A DNA stretch of 55,362 bases from contig WQXJ01000008.1 in NCBI GenBank assembly GCA_009784895.1, positions 1-55,362 of the forward strand. Reading direction: 5' to 3'. Below, piece after piece: positions 7,751 through 16,499 of the stretch. The notes under the pieces were generated by a model that made no database searches, had not been told where the DNA came from, and saw only the letters and a list, made by a program, of their open reading frames with translations. Numbering within the stretch: position 1 is the stretch's first letter; every line of letters begins with the position of its first letter. A program made the position numbers and the translations under genes. This stretch comes from Micrococcales bacterium (lineage in GTDB: Bacteria > Actinomycetota > Actinomycetes > Actinomycetales > WQXJ01).

Positions 7751-9481
7751 CTAGCGCAGGGCGCGGTTGACGGCGCTGATCAAGGCCTTGAACGAGGCGC
7801 TGGTGATTGACGGGTCAATACCAACGCCCCACAAGGTTTGGCCCTCGACCTCGCATTCGAGGTAGGCCGCGGCCGAGGCGTCGCCTCCGGTCGACAAGGC
7901 GTGCTCGGAGTAGTCCAAGACCGCCACATCGATACCGGTGGCATCGCGCCAGGCGCGCACAAAAGCGTCGATTGGGCCGTTACCGACGCCTTGAAGGCTC
8001 AGGCGAGTCCCGGCATCGGACACCTCGGTGCGCACCTGGGTTTCCCCCGCCTGGGCCGAAAGCTGCTTTAGGCCGGTGAAGGCGAACCGGCCCCACGGCT
8101 CAAGCCCGTTGGCCTGGTCGGCCGGCAGGAACTCGTCCTCGAAGGCGTGCCACAACTCATCAGCGGTCATCTCTTGGCCGGTGGCGTCAGTCTGGGCCTG
8201 GATCACACGCGAGAACTCGACTTGCAGCCGGCGTGGCAGGTCCAAATGTCCGGCCGATTTGACCAAGTAGGCCACACCGCCTTTGCCACTTTGCGAATTG
8301 ACGCGGATAACGGCCTCGTAGGTCCGGCCCACATCACGTGGGTCAACCGGCAAATAGGGCACCTCCCAAGGCATTTCGATCTCATCGACGCCGGCAGCGA
8401 CGGCTTTGGCCTCGCGGGCTTCAAGTCCTTTCTTGATGGCGTCTTGGTGTGAGCCGGAAAAGGCCGTGAAGACTAGGTCGCCGCCATAAGGCGCCCTCGG
8501 GTCAACCTCCATGCGGCTGCACTGCTCAACTGTGCGCCGGATGTGGTCAATGTCGCGGAAGTCGATACCCGGGTCGATCCCCTGGGTGTAAAGATTCATG
8601 CCAAGGGTCACCAGGTCAACATTGCCGGTACGTTCGCCTTGGCCAAAAAGGCAGCCTTCGACCCGATCAGCGCCAGCCATAATGGCCAGTTCGGCGCTGG
8701 CCACAGCGGTGCCGCGGTCATTGTGGGGGTGAACCGACAAGGCGATATGCTCGCGCCGGCTCAGCTGGCGGCCCATCCATTCGATCTGATCTGCATAGAC
8801 GTTGGGGGTGGCCCGTTCGACCGTGGCCGGCAGGTTCAAAATGATTTCCCGGCCGGGCCCCACCTGCCAGGTGTCCATAACCGCCTCGCAAACCTCTAAG
8901 GCAAAGTCGAGTTCGGTGTCGATGAAGATCTCCGGGCTGTACTGGTAGCCAAAAACCACATCGTCATCGAGGTATTTGGCGCCGTAGTCGATCACATCGC
9001 GGGTGCCGCTGACGGCCATCTCCCTGGTAGCGGCCTTGTCGGCCCGAAAAACCACCTGGCGAAACAGCGGCGCGGTGGCGTTATACAAATGCACCGTTGC
9101 CCGTGGCAGCCCAACTATGGATTGGATAGTCCGGTCGATCAAATCGGTCCGGGCCTGGGTTAGCACCGAACAAGTCACGTCCGGTGGCACGGCGTCATCA
9201 GCCACCAGCGAGCGCACAAAGTCGAAGTCGGTCTGCGAGGCGCTGGGGAAACCGACCTCGATCTCCTTGTAGCCCATTTGGGCCAACAGGTCGAACATTT
9301 TGCGCTTGCGGGCCGGGTCCATCGGTTCAATCAGAGCCTGATTGCCGTCCCGCAGATCGGTCGAAAGCCAGCGCGGCGCCTTGGTGATAGAGCGGCTGGG
9401 CCACTGGCGGTCAGGCAGGTCGATTGTGGCAAAGGGCTTGTATTTGTGCACAGGCATTTCTGTTTTGGTTTTGGCATTCAT
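7751..9481 (-). CDS. leuA: 2-isopropylmalate synthase
   Basis: Condenses acetyl-CoA with 2-oxoisovalerate, the committed step of leucine synthesis; cytoplasmic. The 576-aa product has the catalytic STDLRDGNQALIEPM segment, the metal-binding SVHPHNDRGTAVA and GCLFGQGERTGNVDLVTL motifs, and a C-terminal allosteric domain (residues ~440-576) expected to bind leucine. Length and layout match the long actinobacterial form. The start is ATG 9481. It is preceded by a leucine-containing leader peptide and a strong hairpin, so expression is probably also controlled by attenuation. Confidence 0.96.
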   Translation of the reverse strand: MNAKTKTEMPVHKYKPFATIDLPDRQWPSRSITKAPRWLSTDLRDGNQALIEPMDPARKRKMFDLLAQMGYKEIEVGFPSASQTDFDFVRSLVADDAVPPDVTCSVLTQARTDLIDRTIQSIVGLPRATVHLYNATAPLFRQVVFRADKAATREMAVSGTRDVIDYGAKYLDDDVVFGYQYSPEIFIDTELDFALEVCEAVMDTWQVGPGREIILNLPATVERATPNVYADQIEWMGRQLSRREHIALSVHPHNDRGTAVASAELAIMAGADRVEGCLFGQGERTGNVDLVTLGMNLYTQGIDPGIDFRDIDHIRRTVEQCSRMEVDPRAPYGGDLVFTAFSGSHQDAIKKGLEAREAKAVAAGVDEIEMPWEVPYLPVDPRDVGRTYEAVIRVNSQSGKGGVAYLVKSAGHLDLPRRLQVEFSRVIQAQTDATGQEMTADELWHAFEDEFLPADQANGLEPWGRFAFTGLKQLSAQAGETQVRTEVSDAGTRLSLQGVGNGPIDAFVRAWRDATGIDVAVLDYSEHALSTGGDASAAAYLECEVEGQTLWGVGIDPSITSASFKALISAVNRALR

Positions 9482-9542
9482 GTGCTGCCGCTTTCTGCTG
9501 AGTTGGTCTGATGTGAGGATGCATGACCGGGCAGAACAACCA

Positions 9543-9580
9543 CCGCGGCGGGGAACCGGTCCGTTTAGGCCCCGTCGCGG
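9543..9580 (-). promoter_or_regulatory. leuA attenuator hairpin
   Basis: Two 11-nt arms (9570-9580 and 9543-9553) pair CCGCGACGGGG with CCCCGCCGCGG, with one internal mismatch and a 16-nt loop. The 5' arm overlaps the last codons of the leader ORF, so a ribosome stalled on the Leu codons would leave the hairpin in a different state from one that has run on to the stop codon. This is the layout of transcription attenuation. Confidence 0.6.
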
Positions 9581-9609
9581 CTGGGCAGAAGCAGGCTAAA
9601 ACTGCGCAT
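9565..9609 (-). CDS. leuL: leuA leader peptide
   Basis: A 14-residue ORF, MRSFSLLLPSRDGA, ends 83 nt before leuA. It has three consecutive leucine codons (CTG CTT CTG) in a very small peptide and overlaps a strong hairpin, the hallmark of leucine-responsive attenuators seen upstream of leuA in other actinobacteria. The short length means the coding call rests on position and the Leu run only. Confidence 0.65.
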   Translation of the reverse strand: MRSFSLLLPSRDGA

Positions 9610-9681
9610 AGTGCCGCCTACCCTACTACGCCAACCGCTGAGGTCGCATCTGACCATGCCTTTGACCGGTCTCGCCCTGGC

Positions 9682-11055
9682 CTAGCTCAGGTCGATGGGG
9701 CCGGCTTCGTCTAGCCTGGCTTGGCGCAGGCGTCCCAGCCCACCCCAGTAGCCCAACAGTGCCAGCACTAGGGCCCCGCCGGCCAGCCCCGCGCCTAGGC
9801 GACCGCCGTCGCGGCGAGCCCGGCGGACCGCCATCGTCCCTGCTAGGGCTGTCAAAAGGCCGCTGGCTTGGACCGCGCGGTAGCCCAGTTTGACGGCCCA
9901 AGGAACCTGGCGATAGTTGGCCGCCAGTTGGACCACCATGATCAAATAGCCGACGTAGCCGGCGAAGCTGGCCAGTGTGCCCAGGCGGAACGCAGTGAAG
10001 ATTCGGCGCCGGCCGGGTGTGCCTTCGCCCCTGGCGAAGCTGGTCCCAATCGCGGCCAGAGCCGTTGCCGCCGCGCCCCCGCTCCACAACACGGCCGGCG
10101 CCTTGGGCACCTGGTCTACCCAGAACGGCTGGTCTGGTGGCGAACCGGCAATCTGTGGGCCGATGCCGGCGCGAAGGTTTTCTTGGCAAAGCGCCTGAAT
10201 CCAGGTGGCCAGGTCCAAGAAGAAGTCCGGCAGCAGTCGTTGGTCCCGCCCTTGCCTCAGCCCGTGGTTGGCTTGGCCGTAGTAGCGCACTGTGACTGGC
10301 CCGGGGGCCTGGTCTAGGACCAGCTGCGCGGCTTGATCTATTGGCATCGAAAGATCGGCCGTACCGAAGGCCATGAATACCGGCATGGTCAGGTCTTGGC
10401 GGTATTCGGTAACGTCAAAGTCGCCGTAGCCCATTGTGCCTGGCGGCATTGTTGCGCCTACGAATCGCACAGCCGCATCAAGCAAGGGGGCCGGCGCGCC
10501 CACCGACATCAGGTAGGTCGAGGCGGCGTAGAAGGCCTGCTGGCGAGGCGTCACTTCCGGTGAGGAAACCAGCACCATCAGGCCGGCCTCGCGGTCGAGC
10601 CGGGCGGAGACCTCGGCCGTCCAAGCGCCTTCTGATTCACCGTAGTAGCCAGTGAATGATTCCATGGCCCAAGGTTGGCGCCTGGCCCACTGGGCCAGGT
10701 CAACGTACTGTCTGGCCATGTGCTGGTAGTCGCGGTTGAAGGTGGAGTACTTCTGAAGATTCTTATCCGGCGTGAGACAGACGACTCCCATGGCCGCCAG
10801 GATCAGGCTGTGTTCTCTGTAGGCGGTGTGGTTGCCGGTGCCGGCGCCGTGATGGAAAACCAAAACCGGAAACCGGCCTTTTGCCCCAGGCCGGGTGACG
10901 GCCACGATGGTCGCAACTCCGTCCAGGTCAAGGCGCGCCAGTTCTTCAATCGCTTCGTGTTTGGGCAGTTCAGGACCGCCTTCGATGGCTGTCTCCGGCC
11001 GTTGTGGCACCGTGCGACCGGGCATGGGCCGCACCCGCCACTTCGGTAGTGCCAC
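9682..11055 (-). CDS. Alpha/beta-hydrolase with C-terminal membrane segments
   Basis: 457-aa protein. The N-terminal ~310 residues look like an alpha/beta hydrolase: oxyanion-type VLVFHHGAGTGNH, the nucleophile elbow GYYGESEGAW (Ser), an Asp after the FGTAD strand and a His in YYGQANHGL. The C-terminal ~130 residues carry about four hydrophobic helices ending in a short tail, so the enzyme is probably membrane-anchored. The substrate is unknown; an esterase or acyl-transfer role is possible. GTG 11055 is chosen over TTG 11061 because TAGGAT lies exactly 6 nt before it (leaderless arrangement). No operon partner is evident. Confidence 0.75.
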   Translation of the reverse strand: MALPKWRVRPMPGRTVPQRPETAIEGGPELPKHEAIEELARLDLDGVATIVAVTRPGAKGRFPVLVFHHGAGTGNHTAYREHSLILAAMGVVCLTPDKNLQKYSTFNRDYQHMARQYVDLAQWARRQPWAMESFTGYYGESEGAWTAEVSARLDREAGLMVLVSSPEVTPRQQAFYAASTYLMSVGAPAPLLDAAVRFVGATMPPGTMGYGDFDVTEYRQDLTMPVFMAFGTADLSMPIDQAAQLVLDQAPGPVTVRYYGQANHGLRQGRDQRLLPDFFLDLATWIQALCQENLRAGIGPQIAGSPPDQPFWVDQVPKAPAVLWSGGAAATALAAIGTSFARGEGTPGRRRIFTAFRLGTLASFAGYVGYLIMVVQLAANYRQVPWAVKLGYRAVQASGLLTALAGTMAVRRARRDGGRLGAGLAGGALVLALLGYWGGLGRLRQARLDEAGPIDLS

Positions 11056-11061
11056 GCCCAA

Positions 11062-11067
11062 ATCCTA
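11062..11067 (-). promoter_or_regulatory. -10 box, leaderless hydrolase promoter
   Basis: On the minus strand TAGGAT is followed by 6 nt (TTGGGC) and GTG 11055. The spacing predicts that the transcript begins at the start codon. Confidence 0.45.
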
Positions 11068-11187
11068 TGGCCTGGCCGCGGCTCGGCCCAGCAGGTCAGG
11101 GCGCCGCGGCCTCGCCCCCCCCGTGCCCGGACATGTGGCGTGAACACCAGCACTGGCAACCCGTTTACGGCATCGTTGCCGGGTTCT

Positions 11188-11643
11188 TCAGCACTGATCG
11201 TCGTGGAGCTCGTGCCAAAGCGTTCTGGGCGTCACCACCGGGTATCGGTCTGCCAGGGCCAACAGGCTGGTTGACGAGGTCACGATGCGCCTGGCTGCGC
11301 CTTCAAGATGGAGGCTGACCAGCATGGCGTCCCATGGGGTTCTTGTTTGAGGGTCGAAAACCGGCCCTGGCTCAACTGCAGTGGTGAAAAGTCGCAGCAG
11401 CCCGGAAAGCATCTCCGGGCTTGGCCCGGCTAGCCGCCTGCCGCAAATGCGCCCTACGACCCATTCGATTTCGCTCAACTGAGCCAAACCAGTAATCCAG
11501 TTGAGCGCCCCTTTCCGCCAGGCTTCTATCAAGTATCCGGGGTAGCTGGCCGGATAGGCCAGCCCAGCCAACGCCACCGGCGTATCCAGCACCACCTTGA
11601 TGCCGGCGCTCGGAATTGGCGACGGCAAATCGAAGTGCCCCAT
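11188..11643 (-). CDS. PIN-domain protein, possibly degenerate (COG1569-like)
   Basis: 151-aa protein resembling the COG1569 group of putative PIN toxins: VVLDTPVALAGLAYPASYPGYLIEAW, then LNWITGLAQLSEIEWVV, then a C-terminal WDAMLVSLHLEGAARRIVTSSTSLLALA. In most relatives the first motif is DTN and the last acidic site is GD or DKD; here they read DTP and TSS, so one or two metal ligands may be lost. ATG 11643 is taken as the start because the conserved region follows it and a TAATACT box lies just upstream; the frame is open to 11700. No antitoxin lies next to it. It may be an inactive remnant. Confidence 0.55.
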   Translation of the reverse strand: MGHFDLPSPIPSAGIKVVLDTPVALAGLAYPASYPGYLIEAWRKGALNWITGLAQLSEIEWVVGRICGRRLAGPSPEMLSGLLRLFTTAVEPGPVFDPQTRTPWDAMLVSLHLEGAARRIVTSSTSLLALADRYPVVTPRTLWHELHDDQC

Positions 11644-11704
11644 GCGCCCAAGTATTACCGCCCGTCCCGCCTTGATCTCGTTTTTCCCGGCACTGCCCAC
11701 TCAC

Positions 11705-11882
11705 CGGACACCACCTCCACCCGCGAGACCGAAACCACCTCCCCCGCGAGATCGAGCTTTCGCATAATGCCAGATTCATGCCAGAACCTAACCTCGCGGG
11801 AAAGGGGCTGGTCAGAGCCGGATCATGCCAAAGCTCAACCTCGCGGCAAAACAGCTGGTCAGGGGCTGGTCAGGGGTGGCAG
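11705..11882. repeat. Intergenic CGCGAG inverted-repeat block downstream of era
   Basis: Contains CCCGCGAGATCGAGCTTTCGCAT, written here only by its core CGCGAGATCGAGCTTTCGC, and two copies of the opposite orientation (CATGCCAAAGCTCAACCTCG and CATGCCAGAACCTAACCTCG), followed by CAGCTGGTCAGGGGCTGG repeats that are the reverse complement of the CCCCTGACCAGC motif near 6.6 and 7.6 kb. It fills the gap between the PIN gene and era; no gene is seen in it. Confidence 0.8.
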
Positions 11883-11901
11883 GCGATGGGCTAGGAGGTG
11901 G

Positions 11902-12882
11902 TTAGAAGCCGAGGCGGCGCAGGGCTTTGGGGTCGCGCTGCCAATCCTTGGCCACTTTGACGTGGATCTCCAAGAAAACCTTGCCGCCAATCAGGGCTTC
12001 GATTCCAGGCCGGGCGGCCGAGCCTATGGCCTTGAGCCGCGACCCACGGTGACCAATGACGATGCCCTTTTGCGAATCGCGTTCGACAAAGAGCGAGGCC
12101 CTAACCCGCGTCACACCCGGGCCCTCAGGCCGTTCAATCTCCTCGACCAGCACGGCGATTGAATGCGGCAGTTCGTCCCGCATGGCTTCTAGACCGGCCT
12201 CGCGCACCAACTCGGCCAGGCGCACGGCCAAGTCCTGGTCCGTCACTTGGTCTTCGGGGTACCACTTTGGACCCAGCGGCATCAAGCCGGTCAGAACTGA
12301 GGCGAGTTCCTCTAGGCCGCTGCCTTTGACCGCACTCACAGGCACGATGCCGGCGCACCGGCCGCGGAGAGTCTCGTCCGGCTTTTTCTGGGGGCCGGAA
12401 CCTGAGCCCGCTGGCCGCGCTTTGGCCGGCGGGCGATTTGCGCCCACCGCCGGCGAGACGGCGGCGTCGACCTCGGTCAGCTTTTCGACCAGCCCAGTCG
12501 GTGAGACCTTGTCGACTTTGGTCACCACCACCACTGTGGCCAGCCCCTTTGGCACCGCACCAAGTAGGAAACGGTCGCCCGGGCCAATCTTCTGGTCAGC
12601 CGGCAGGGCCACCACGACCGCGTCGACATCGGCCAAAGCTCCGTGAACCATGTCGTTCAAGCGCGAACCCAGCTCGGTCCTAGGGCGGTGCAGCCCGGGG
12701 GTGTCGACCAAGACCACCTGGGCGTCATCCCGCTGGATGATGGCCCTAATCGCGCCGCGTGTGGTCTCCGGTTTCGAAGACGTGATGGCCACTTTCTGGC
12801 CCACCAGCGCATTGGCTAGAGTCGACTTGCCCACGTTGGGCCGGCCCACAATGGCAGCGAAGCCGGACCTGAATTCGCTCAC
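11902..12882 (-). CDS. era: GTPase Era
   Basis: Essential-type GTPase that binds the 3' end of 16S rRNA and assists small-subunit maturation. G motifs: GRPNVGKST (residues ~13-21), PETTRG (G2), DTPGLH (G3) and VVTKVDKV (G4). The C-terminus is a KH RNA-binding domain (VIGHRGSRLKAIG). A Gly/Pro/Lys-rich insertion of about 30 residues (near 145-175) separates G4 from the next conserved part and is atypical. The start is GTG 12882, overlapping the stop of the CBS-domain gene by 4 nt. Confidence 0.95.
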   Translation of the reverse strand: MSEFRSGFAAIVGRPNVGKSTLANALVGQKVAITSSKPETTRGAIRAIIQRDDAQVVLVDTPGLHRPRTELGSRLNDMVHGALADVDAVVVALPADQKIGPGDRFLLGAVPKGLATVVVVTKVDKVSPTGLVEKLTEVDAAVSPAVGANRPPAKARPAGSGSGPQKKPDETLRGRCAGIVPVSAVKGSGLEELASVLTGLMPLGPKWYPEDQVTDQDLAVRLAELVREAGLEAMRDELPHSIAVLVEEIERPEGPGVTRVRASLFVERDSQKGIVIGHRGSRLKAIGSAARPGIEALIGGKVFLEIHVKVAKDWQRDPKALRRLGF

Positions 12883-13901
12883 TGCCCGGCCGCCGGATCC
12901 ACCTGCAACCGCCGTGCCAAGACAGTTGAGACTTGTTTGCGCCGACCCTCGAACCGCTCGGCCGCCAGTTCAAGGCCGCTGACCTCGACTTTGGTGCCGG
13001 CGATGGGCACGCGCCCGGCCGCCTTGGCCAGTAAACCGCCCACCGTGTCGACGTCTTCGTCGTCGATTTCCAGGTCAAACAGCTCCCCCAGCTGGTCCAG
13101 CTCCCAGCGGGTCGGCACCCGCCAAAAACCGTCACCCATGTCGGTGGCTTCGAGCGGGGTCGGGTCATGTTCGTCAGTCAGCTCGCCAACGATCTCCTCC
13201 AGCACGTCTTCAAGTGTCACCAGGCCGGCCACACCGCCGTATTCGTCGACCACCATGACCATGTGAGTGCCCATGGCTTGCAGTTCGCGCAGCAGGTCAT
13301 CGGCCGGTTTTGATTCTGGGACAAAAACCACCGGCCGGCAGTGATCGGCCACCGGCGAGCCGGCGGCATCGGCCTGAGCCTGCATCACCAAGGCGACGTC
13401 TTTGAGATAGACCAGGCCGCGCACATCGTCCAAACCCTCTGGCCCCACTACCGGCACACGCGAATGGCCCGAACGCAAAAACAAGCTCATGGCCTTGCGC
13501 AGCGGCTTATCCGCCTCAATCGCCACCACTTCGGTGCGCGGCACCATTAGTTCGCGGGTCAGCTGCTGGCCCAACTGGGCCACGGAGGACAACATTTCGC
13601 GGTCTTCGTCTTCGATTTCTTCGGTGGTGGAGACGTTTTCGACCAGTTCGGCTAGCTGCTCGGCCGTTAGGCCTTGGGATTGCGAGGCGCCGATGCCGCG
13701 TGCCAGCGCCAGCCATGGCCTGGCCAAGGCCGTAGCCAGGGTTGACAGCCGGCTGTGACCTTCGAGTCCGGGCGCCGGTCCGGCCGAGCCGGTCAACCAG
13801 CGCCGGCCCACGGCTGAGGCGGCCAAGGCTGAGATGACCGCTACCACCAGGACCCCCGTGGCCACTGCCCAGACCACCACCAGCCACCATTGGAGCCTCA
13901 T
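12879..13901 (-). CDS. CBS-domain protein, CorC/TlyC (CNNM) family with reduced membrane domain
   Basis: 340-aa protein between ybeY and era, where actinobacteria usually carry a hemolysin-like CNNM protein. It has one N-terminal helix (residues ~6-30), then MVPRTEVVAIE starting a CBS pair (HSRVPVVG, VVDEYGGVAGLVTLEDVLEEIVGEL) and a C-terminal CorC_HlyC domain (~residues 260-335). The family usually has a four-helix DUF21 domain at the N-terminus; here only one clear helix remains, so ion transport activity is doubtful. Family members are linked to Mg/Co efflux or homeostasis. Confidence 0.85.
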   Translation of the reverse strand: MRLQWWLVVVWAVATGVLVVAVISALAASAVGRRWLTGSAGPAPGLEGHSRLSTLATALARPWLALARGIGASQSQGLTAEQLAELVENVSTTEEIEDEDREMLSSVAQLGQQLTRELMVPRTEVVAIEADKPLRKAMSLFLRSGHSRVPVVGPEGLDDVRGLVYLKDVALVMQAQADAAGSPVADHCRPVVFVPESKPADDLLRELQAMGTHMVMVVDEYGGVAGLVTLEDVLEEIVGELTDEHDPTPLEATDMGDGFWRVPTRWELDQLGELFDLEIDDEDVDTVGGLLAKAAGRVPIAGTKVEVSGLELAAERFEGRRKQVSTVLARRLQVDPAAGQ

Positions 13902-13916
13902 CGCTGCGCCCGCGGC

Positions 13917-14369
13917 CTATCTGGAAGCCAAGAAGGCCAGTAGCAACTTGCGCTGCAGGGCGAACATGGCGTCGTGTTGGCCGCCTTCGGCGTGATCAAA
14001 GCCGAGCAAATGGAGAATTCCATGCACCGTTAGCACCAGCATCTCCTCAGTGGCCGAGTGGCCCAGTTCCTGGGCCTGGCGGGCCGCCACTTCGGGGCAA
14101 ACCACCACGTCACCGAGCACACCGGGCTGGCCGGACTGCTCGCCGGAGCCGGGCCTGAGCTCATCCATCGGGAAACTCAAAACATCGGTGGGGCCTTCCT
14201 CATTGAGGAAACGCTGGTGCAGCTCGGCCATAGCCTTGGCGTCAATCAGCGAAATGACCAGATCAGCCTGCGGGTGCACACCCATGGCGTCTAGGACAAA
14301 CCGGCCCAGAGCCATGAACTCAGTCTCATCGACCTGGGTGGTGGTTTCGTTCAGAACGTCAATCGCCAC
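13917..14369 (-). CDS. ybeY: Endoribonuclease YbeY
   Basis: 150-aa zinc-dependent RNase for 16S rRNA 3' processing and ribosome quality control. It has the metal-binding motif HGILHLLGFDH (three His) and the conserved DVLSFPMDE segment. The frame is open to 14417, but GTG 14369 is chosen because AGAGG lies 5 nt upstream and the protein then begins VAIDVLNET, as in relatives. The start overlaps the phoH 3' end by 11 nt, indicating coupled translation. Gap to the CBS gene: 15 nt. Confidence 0.94.
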   Translation of the reverse strand: MAIDVLNETTTQVDETEFMALGRFVLDAMGVHPQADLVISLIDAKAMAELHQRFLNEEGPTDVLSFPMDELRPGSGEQSGQPGVLGDVVVCPEVAARQAQELGHSATEEMLVLTVHGILHLLGFDHAEGGQHDAMFALQRKLLLAFLASR

Positions 14370-15393
14370 GCTTGCCTCTGCGGCGCAGGTCGTGTTCCGC
14401 CCAGGCTTCGATGACATAGCTAACCAAGCGGTGGCGTACTACATCTCGGCTGGTCAGCTCGACAAAAGCGAGATCGTCAATACCACGCAGGATCTCGCGT
14501 ACGGTGCGCAGCCCACTAGTCACCCCACCGGGCAGGTCGGTCTGGGTGACGTCACCTGTCACTACCATGGTGGCGCCAAAACCCAGGCGGGTGAGGAACA
14601 TCTTCATTTGTTCGGCCGTGGTGTTTTGGGCCTCGTCCAAAATGATGAAGGCGTCATTCAGAGTCCGTCCGCGCATATAGGCCAACGGGGCGACCTCGAT
14701 AGTGCCGGCTTCCATCAGACGCGGGATATGGTCCGGCTCCATCATGTCCTGCAGCGCGTCGTGTAGTGGCCTGAGGTAGGGGTCGATTTTCTCGCCCAGC
14801 GTGCCGGGCAAAAAGCCCAGACGCTCGCCCGCCTCGACCGCCGGACGGGTCAAGATTATGCGGTTGACCTGCTTGTCTTGCAGGGCGCGCACGGCTTTGG
14901 CCATGGCCAAGTAGGTCTTGCCAGTGCCGGCCGGCCCAATGCCAAAGGTGATGGTGTGCTGGTCGATGGCGTCAACGTAGCGTTTTTGGCCCAAGGTCTT
15001 GGGCCTAACTGTTTTGCCGCGCGAAGACAAGATTGACTGGGTCAAAACCTGGGCTGGCGGCGGGGTATCTTGGCCGGTGCGGGCCTGAGCCAGCATCGAA
15101 GCCACGGTTGGTACGTCACTGGGGCCAACCGTCCCACCCCGCTCCAAAATCGCCAGGAGCTCTGAAACCAAGGCCGTGGCGGCATCGGCCACACCGGGCG
15201 CGCCCCTGACAGAAATAACGTCGCCGCGCACATGAACATCGGCTGGCTGACAGGCCTGTTCAATGGCTTGCAGGGTTGAATCGGCCCGGCCCAGCAACCC
15301 CATCATGACCTCTGGGCGAGCCACCTTGATGGTGCGCAGAACCTGCCCGGGGCCTTCGACGGCTCTGCTATCTGGCTTCACGCAGGCGTCCAT
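14359..15393 (-). CDS. phoH: PhoH-family ATPase
   Basis: 344-aa P-loop ATPase of the PhoH/PhoL type, often cotranscribed with ybeY and linked to RNA metabolism. Walker A is [15 protein letters not shown] (residues ~147-161), Walker B is [11 protein letters not shown], and [12 protein letters not shown] is the sensor region. The N-terminal ~100 residues resemble a KH-like domain. The start ATG 15393 overlaps the HIT gene end by 16 nt; GTG 15381 is an alternative. Confidence 0.93.
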   Translation of the reverse strand: MDACVKPDSRAVEGPGQVLRTIKVARPEVMMGLLGRADSTLQAIEQACQPADVHVRGDVISVRGAPGVADAATALVSELLAILERGGTVGPSDVPTVASMLAQARTGQDTPPPAQVLTQSILSSRGKTVRPKTLGQKRYVDAIDQHTITFGIGPAGTGKTYLAMAKAVRALQDKQVNRIILTRPAVEAGERLGFLPGTLGEKIDPYLRPLHDALQDMMEPDHIPRLMEAGTIEVAPLAYMRGRTLNDAFIILDEAQNTTAEQMKMFLTRLGFGATMVVTGDVTQTDLPGGVTSGLRTVREILRGIDDLAFVELTSRDVVRHRLVSYVIEAWAEHDLRRRGKRGD

Positions 15394-15725
15394 CCAAGTC
15401 TGGCGCCAGCAATGACATGGCCGTGGACGTGGTAGACACTTTGGCCGGCCTGGGGACCAGAGTTGAAAACCAACCTGAATTGGCCGTCAGCCGCCTCCAG
15501 GGCGACTTGCTGGGCCAAGGAGACCAGATCAGCCAGGGCGGTCGAATCGGCTGCCGCCAGGGCGGCCACGTCGGCGTAGTGTTCGCGCGGGATGACCAAG
15601 ACATGCACCGGTGCCTGGGGGTTGATGTCGGCAAAGGCGATGGCCCGGTCATTTTGGGCAACCACCTCCGCTGGGACTTCGCCACTCACGATTTTGCAGA
15701 ACAGGCAGTCCAACGGCATCGACAT
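15378..15725 (-). CDS. HIT-family nucleotide-binding protein
   Basis: 115-aa histidine-triad protein, predicted to hydrolyse nucleoside phosphoramidates or adenylated compounds. CLFCKIVSGEVPAEVV opens the domain, HVLVIPREHY follows, and the triad is YHVHGHVIAG near residue 100. Start ATG 15725 with AGGGTGG upstream; ATG 15719 is also possible. It sits between rsmE and phoH with overlapping ends, part of the dnaJ-era run. Confidence 0.92.
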   Translation of the reverse strand: MSMPLDCLFCKIVSGEVPAEVVAQNDRAIAFADINPQAPVHVLVIPREHYADVAALAAADSTALADLVSLAQQVALEAADGQFRLVFNSGPQAGQSVYHVHGHVIAGARLGWTPA

Positions 15726-15734
15726 AACACCACC

Positions 15735-16499
15735 CTAATGGTCGAACCGGCCAACCAAGGCACAAACCACGGCCAGGGCGGCTGGCCCGGCGGTCGAGGT
15801 GCGCAGCACATTTGGACCCAATCGCACCACTTGGCTACCGGCCAGGGCGCCAAGAATCTCGACCTCACCATTGGACAGGCCGCCTTCCGGCCCAACCACC
15901 AAGTTGATCCGGTGGCTTGGGCTGGTTGTCCAACTGGCCGCCCAGGCGGTCAGCGGTATTTGGGCTGACTCGTGTAGTACCAAGGTGGTGCCGCCCAATG
16001 CGGATAGGACTTTCACCAGGCCGGCTTCGATCACCAGCGGCTCGACCGGCGGCAGGTAGGCCCGCCGGGCCACTTTGCTGGCCGCCCGTACCAGCGCCTG
16101 CCACCTGGCCCGGCCCACTTCGGCTTTGTCGGCGTTTTGCCAGCGCACCACCGAGCGTTCCGCTTGCCAGGGCACAACCCGGTCGATCCCTAACTCGGTC
16201 GCCGCCGTGATGGCTTGTTCGTCTCGTTTGTGTTTGGCCAGGGCCTGGACCAGTGTCAGCTCTACGGCCGGTGGGGGTTCGGCTACCACCTGGCCAATTG
16301 CCACCGCCACCCGGCCGCCGTCCACCGCCTCGACCACGCCTTGGCCGCGCAGACCAGAGCCGTTGACCACTTCGACCGTTTCACCGGGCCGGGCTCTGAA
16401 GGCAGCACCGGCGTGGTGGGCTTCGGCCTGATCCAATTCCACCACTTGGCCGGGTACCAAGTCAGCGCCCTGGGCGGTCAAAAAGACTGCGTCAGTCAC
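15735..16499 (-). CDS. rsmE: 16S rRNA (uracil-1498-N3)-methyltransferase
   Basis: 254-aa SPOUT methyltransferase that modifies U1498 of 16S rRNA with SAM. The C-terminal knot motifs LVVGPEGGLSNGEVEIL and RLGPNVLRTSTAGPAALAVV are clear, and an N-terminal PUA-like domain precedes them (GETVEVVNGSGLRGQG). The start is GTG 16499, overlapping the dnaJ stop by 4 nt (GTGA), the usual dnaJ-rsmE coupling in this phylum. Confidence 0.94.
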   Translation of the reverse strand: MTDAVFLTAQGADLVPGQVVELDQAEAHHAGAAFRARPGETVEVVNGSGLRGQGVVEAVDGGRVAVAIGQVVAEPPPAVELTLVQALAKHKRDEQAITAATELGIDRVVPWQAERSVVRWQNADKAEVGRARWQALVRAASKVARRAYLPPVEPLVIEAGLVKVLSALGGTTLVLHESAQIPLTAWAASWTTSPSHRINLVVGPEGGLSNGEVEILGALAGSQVVRLGPNVLRTSTAGPAALAVVCALVGRFDH

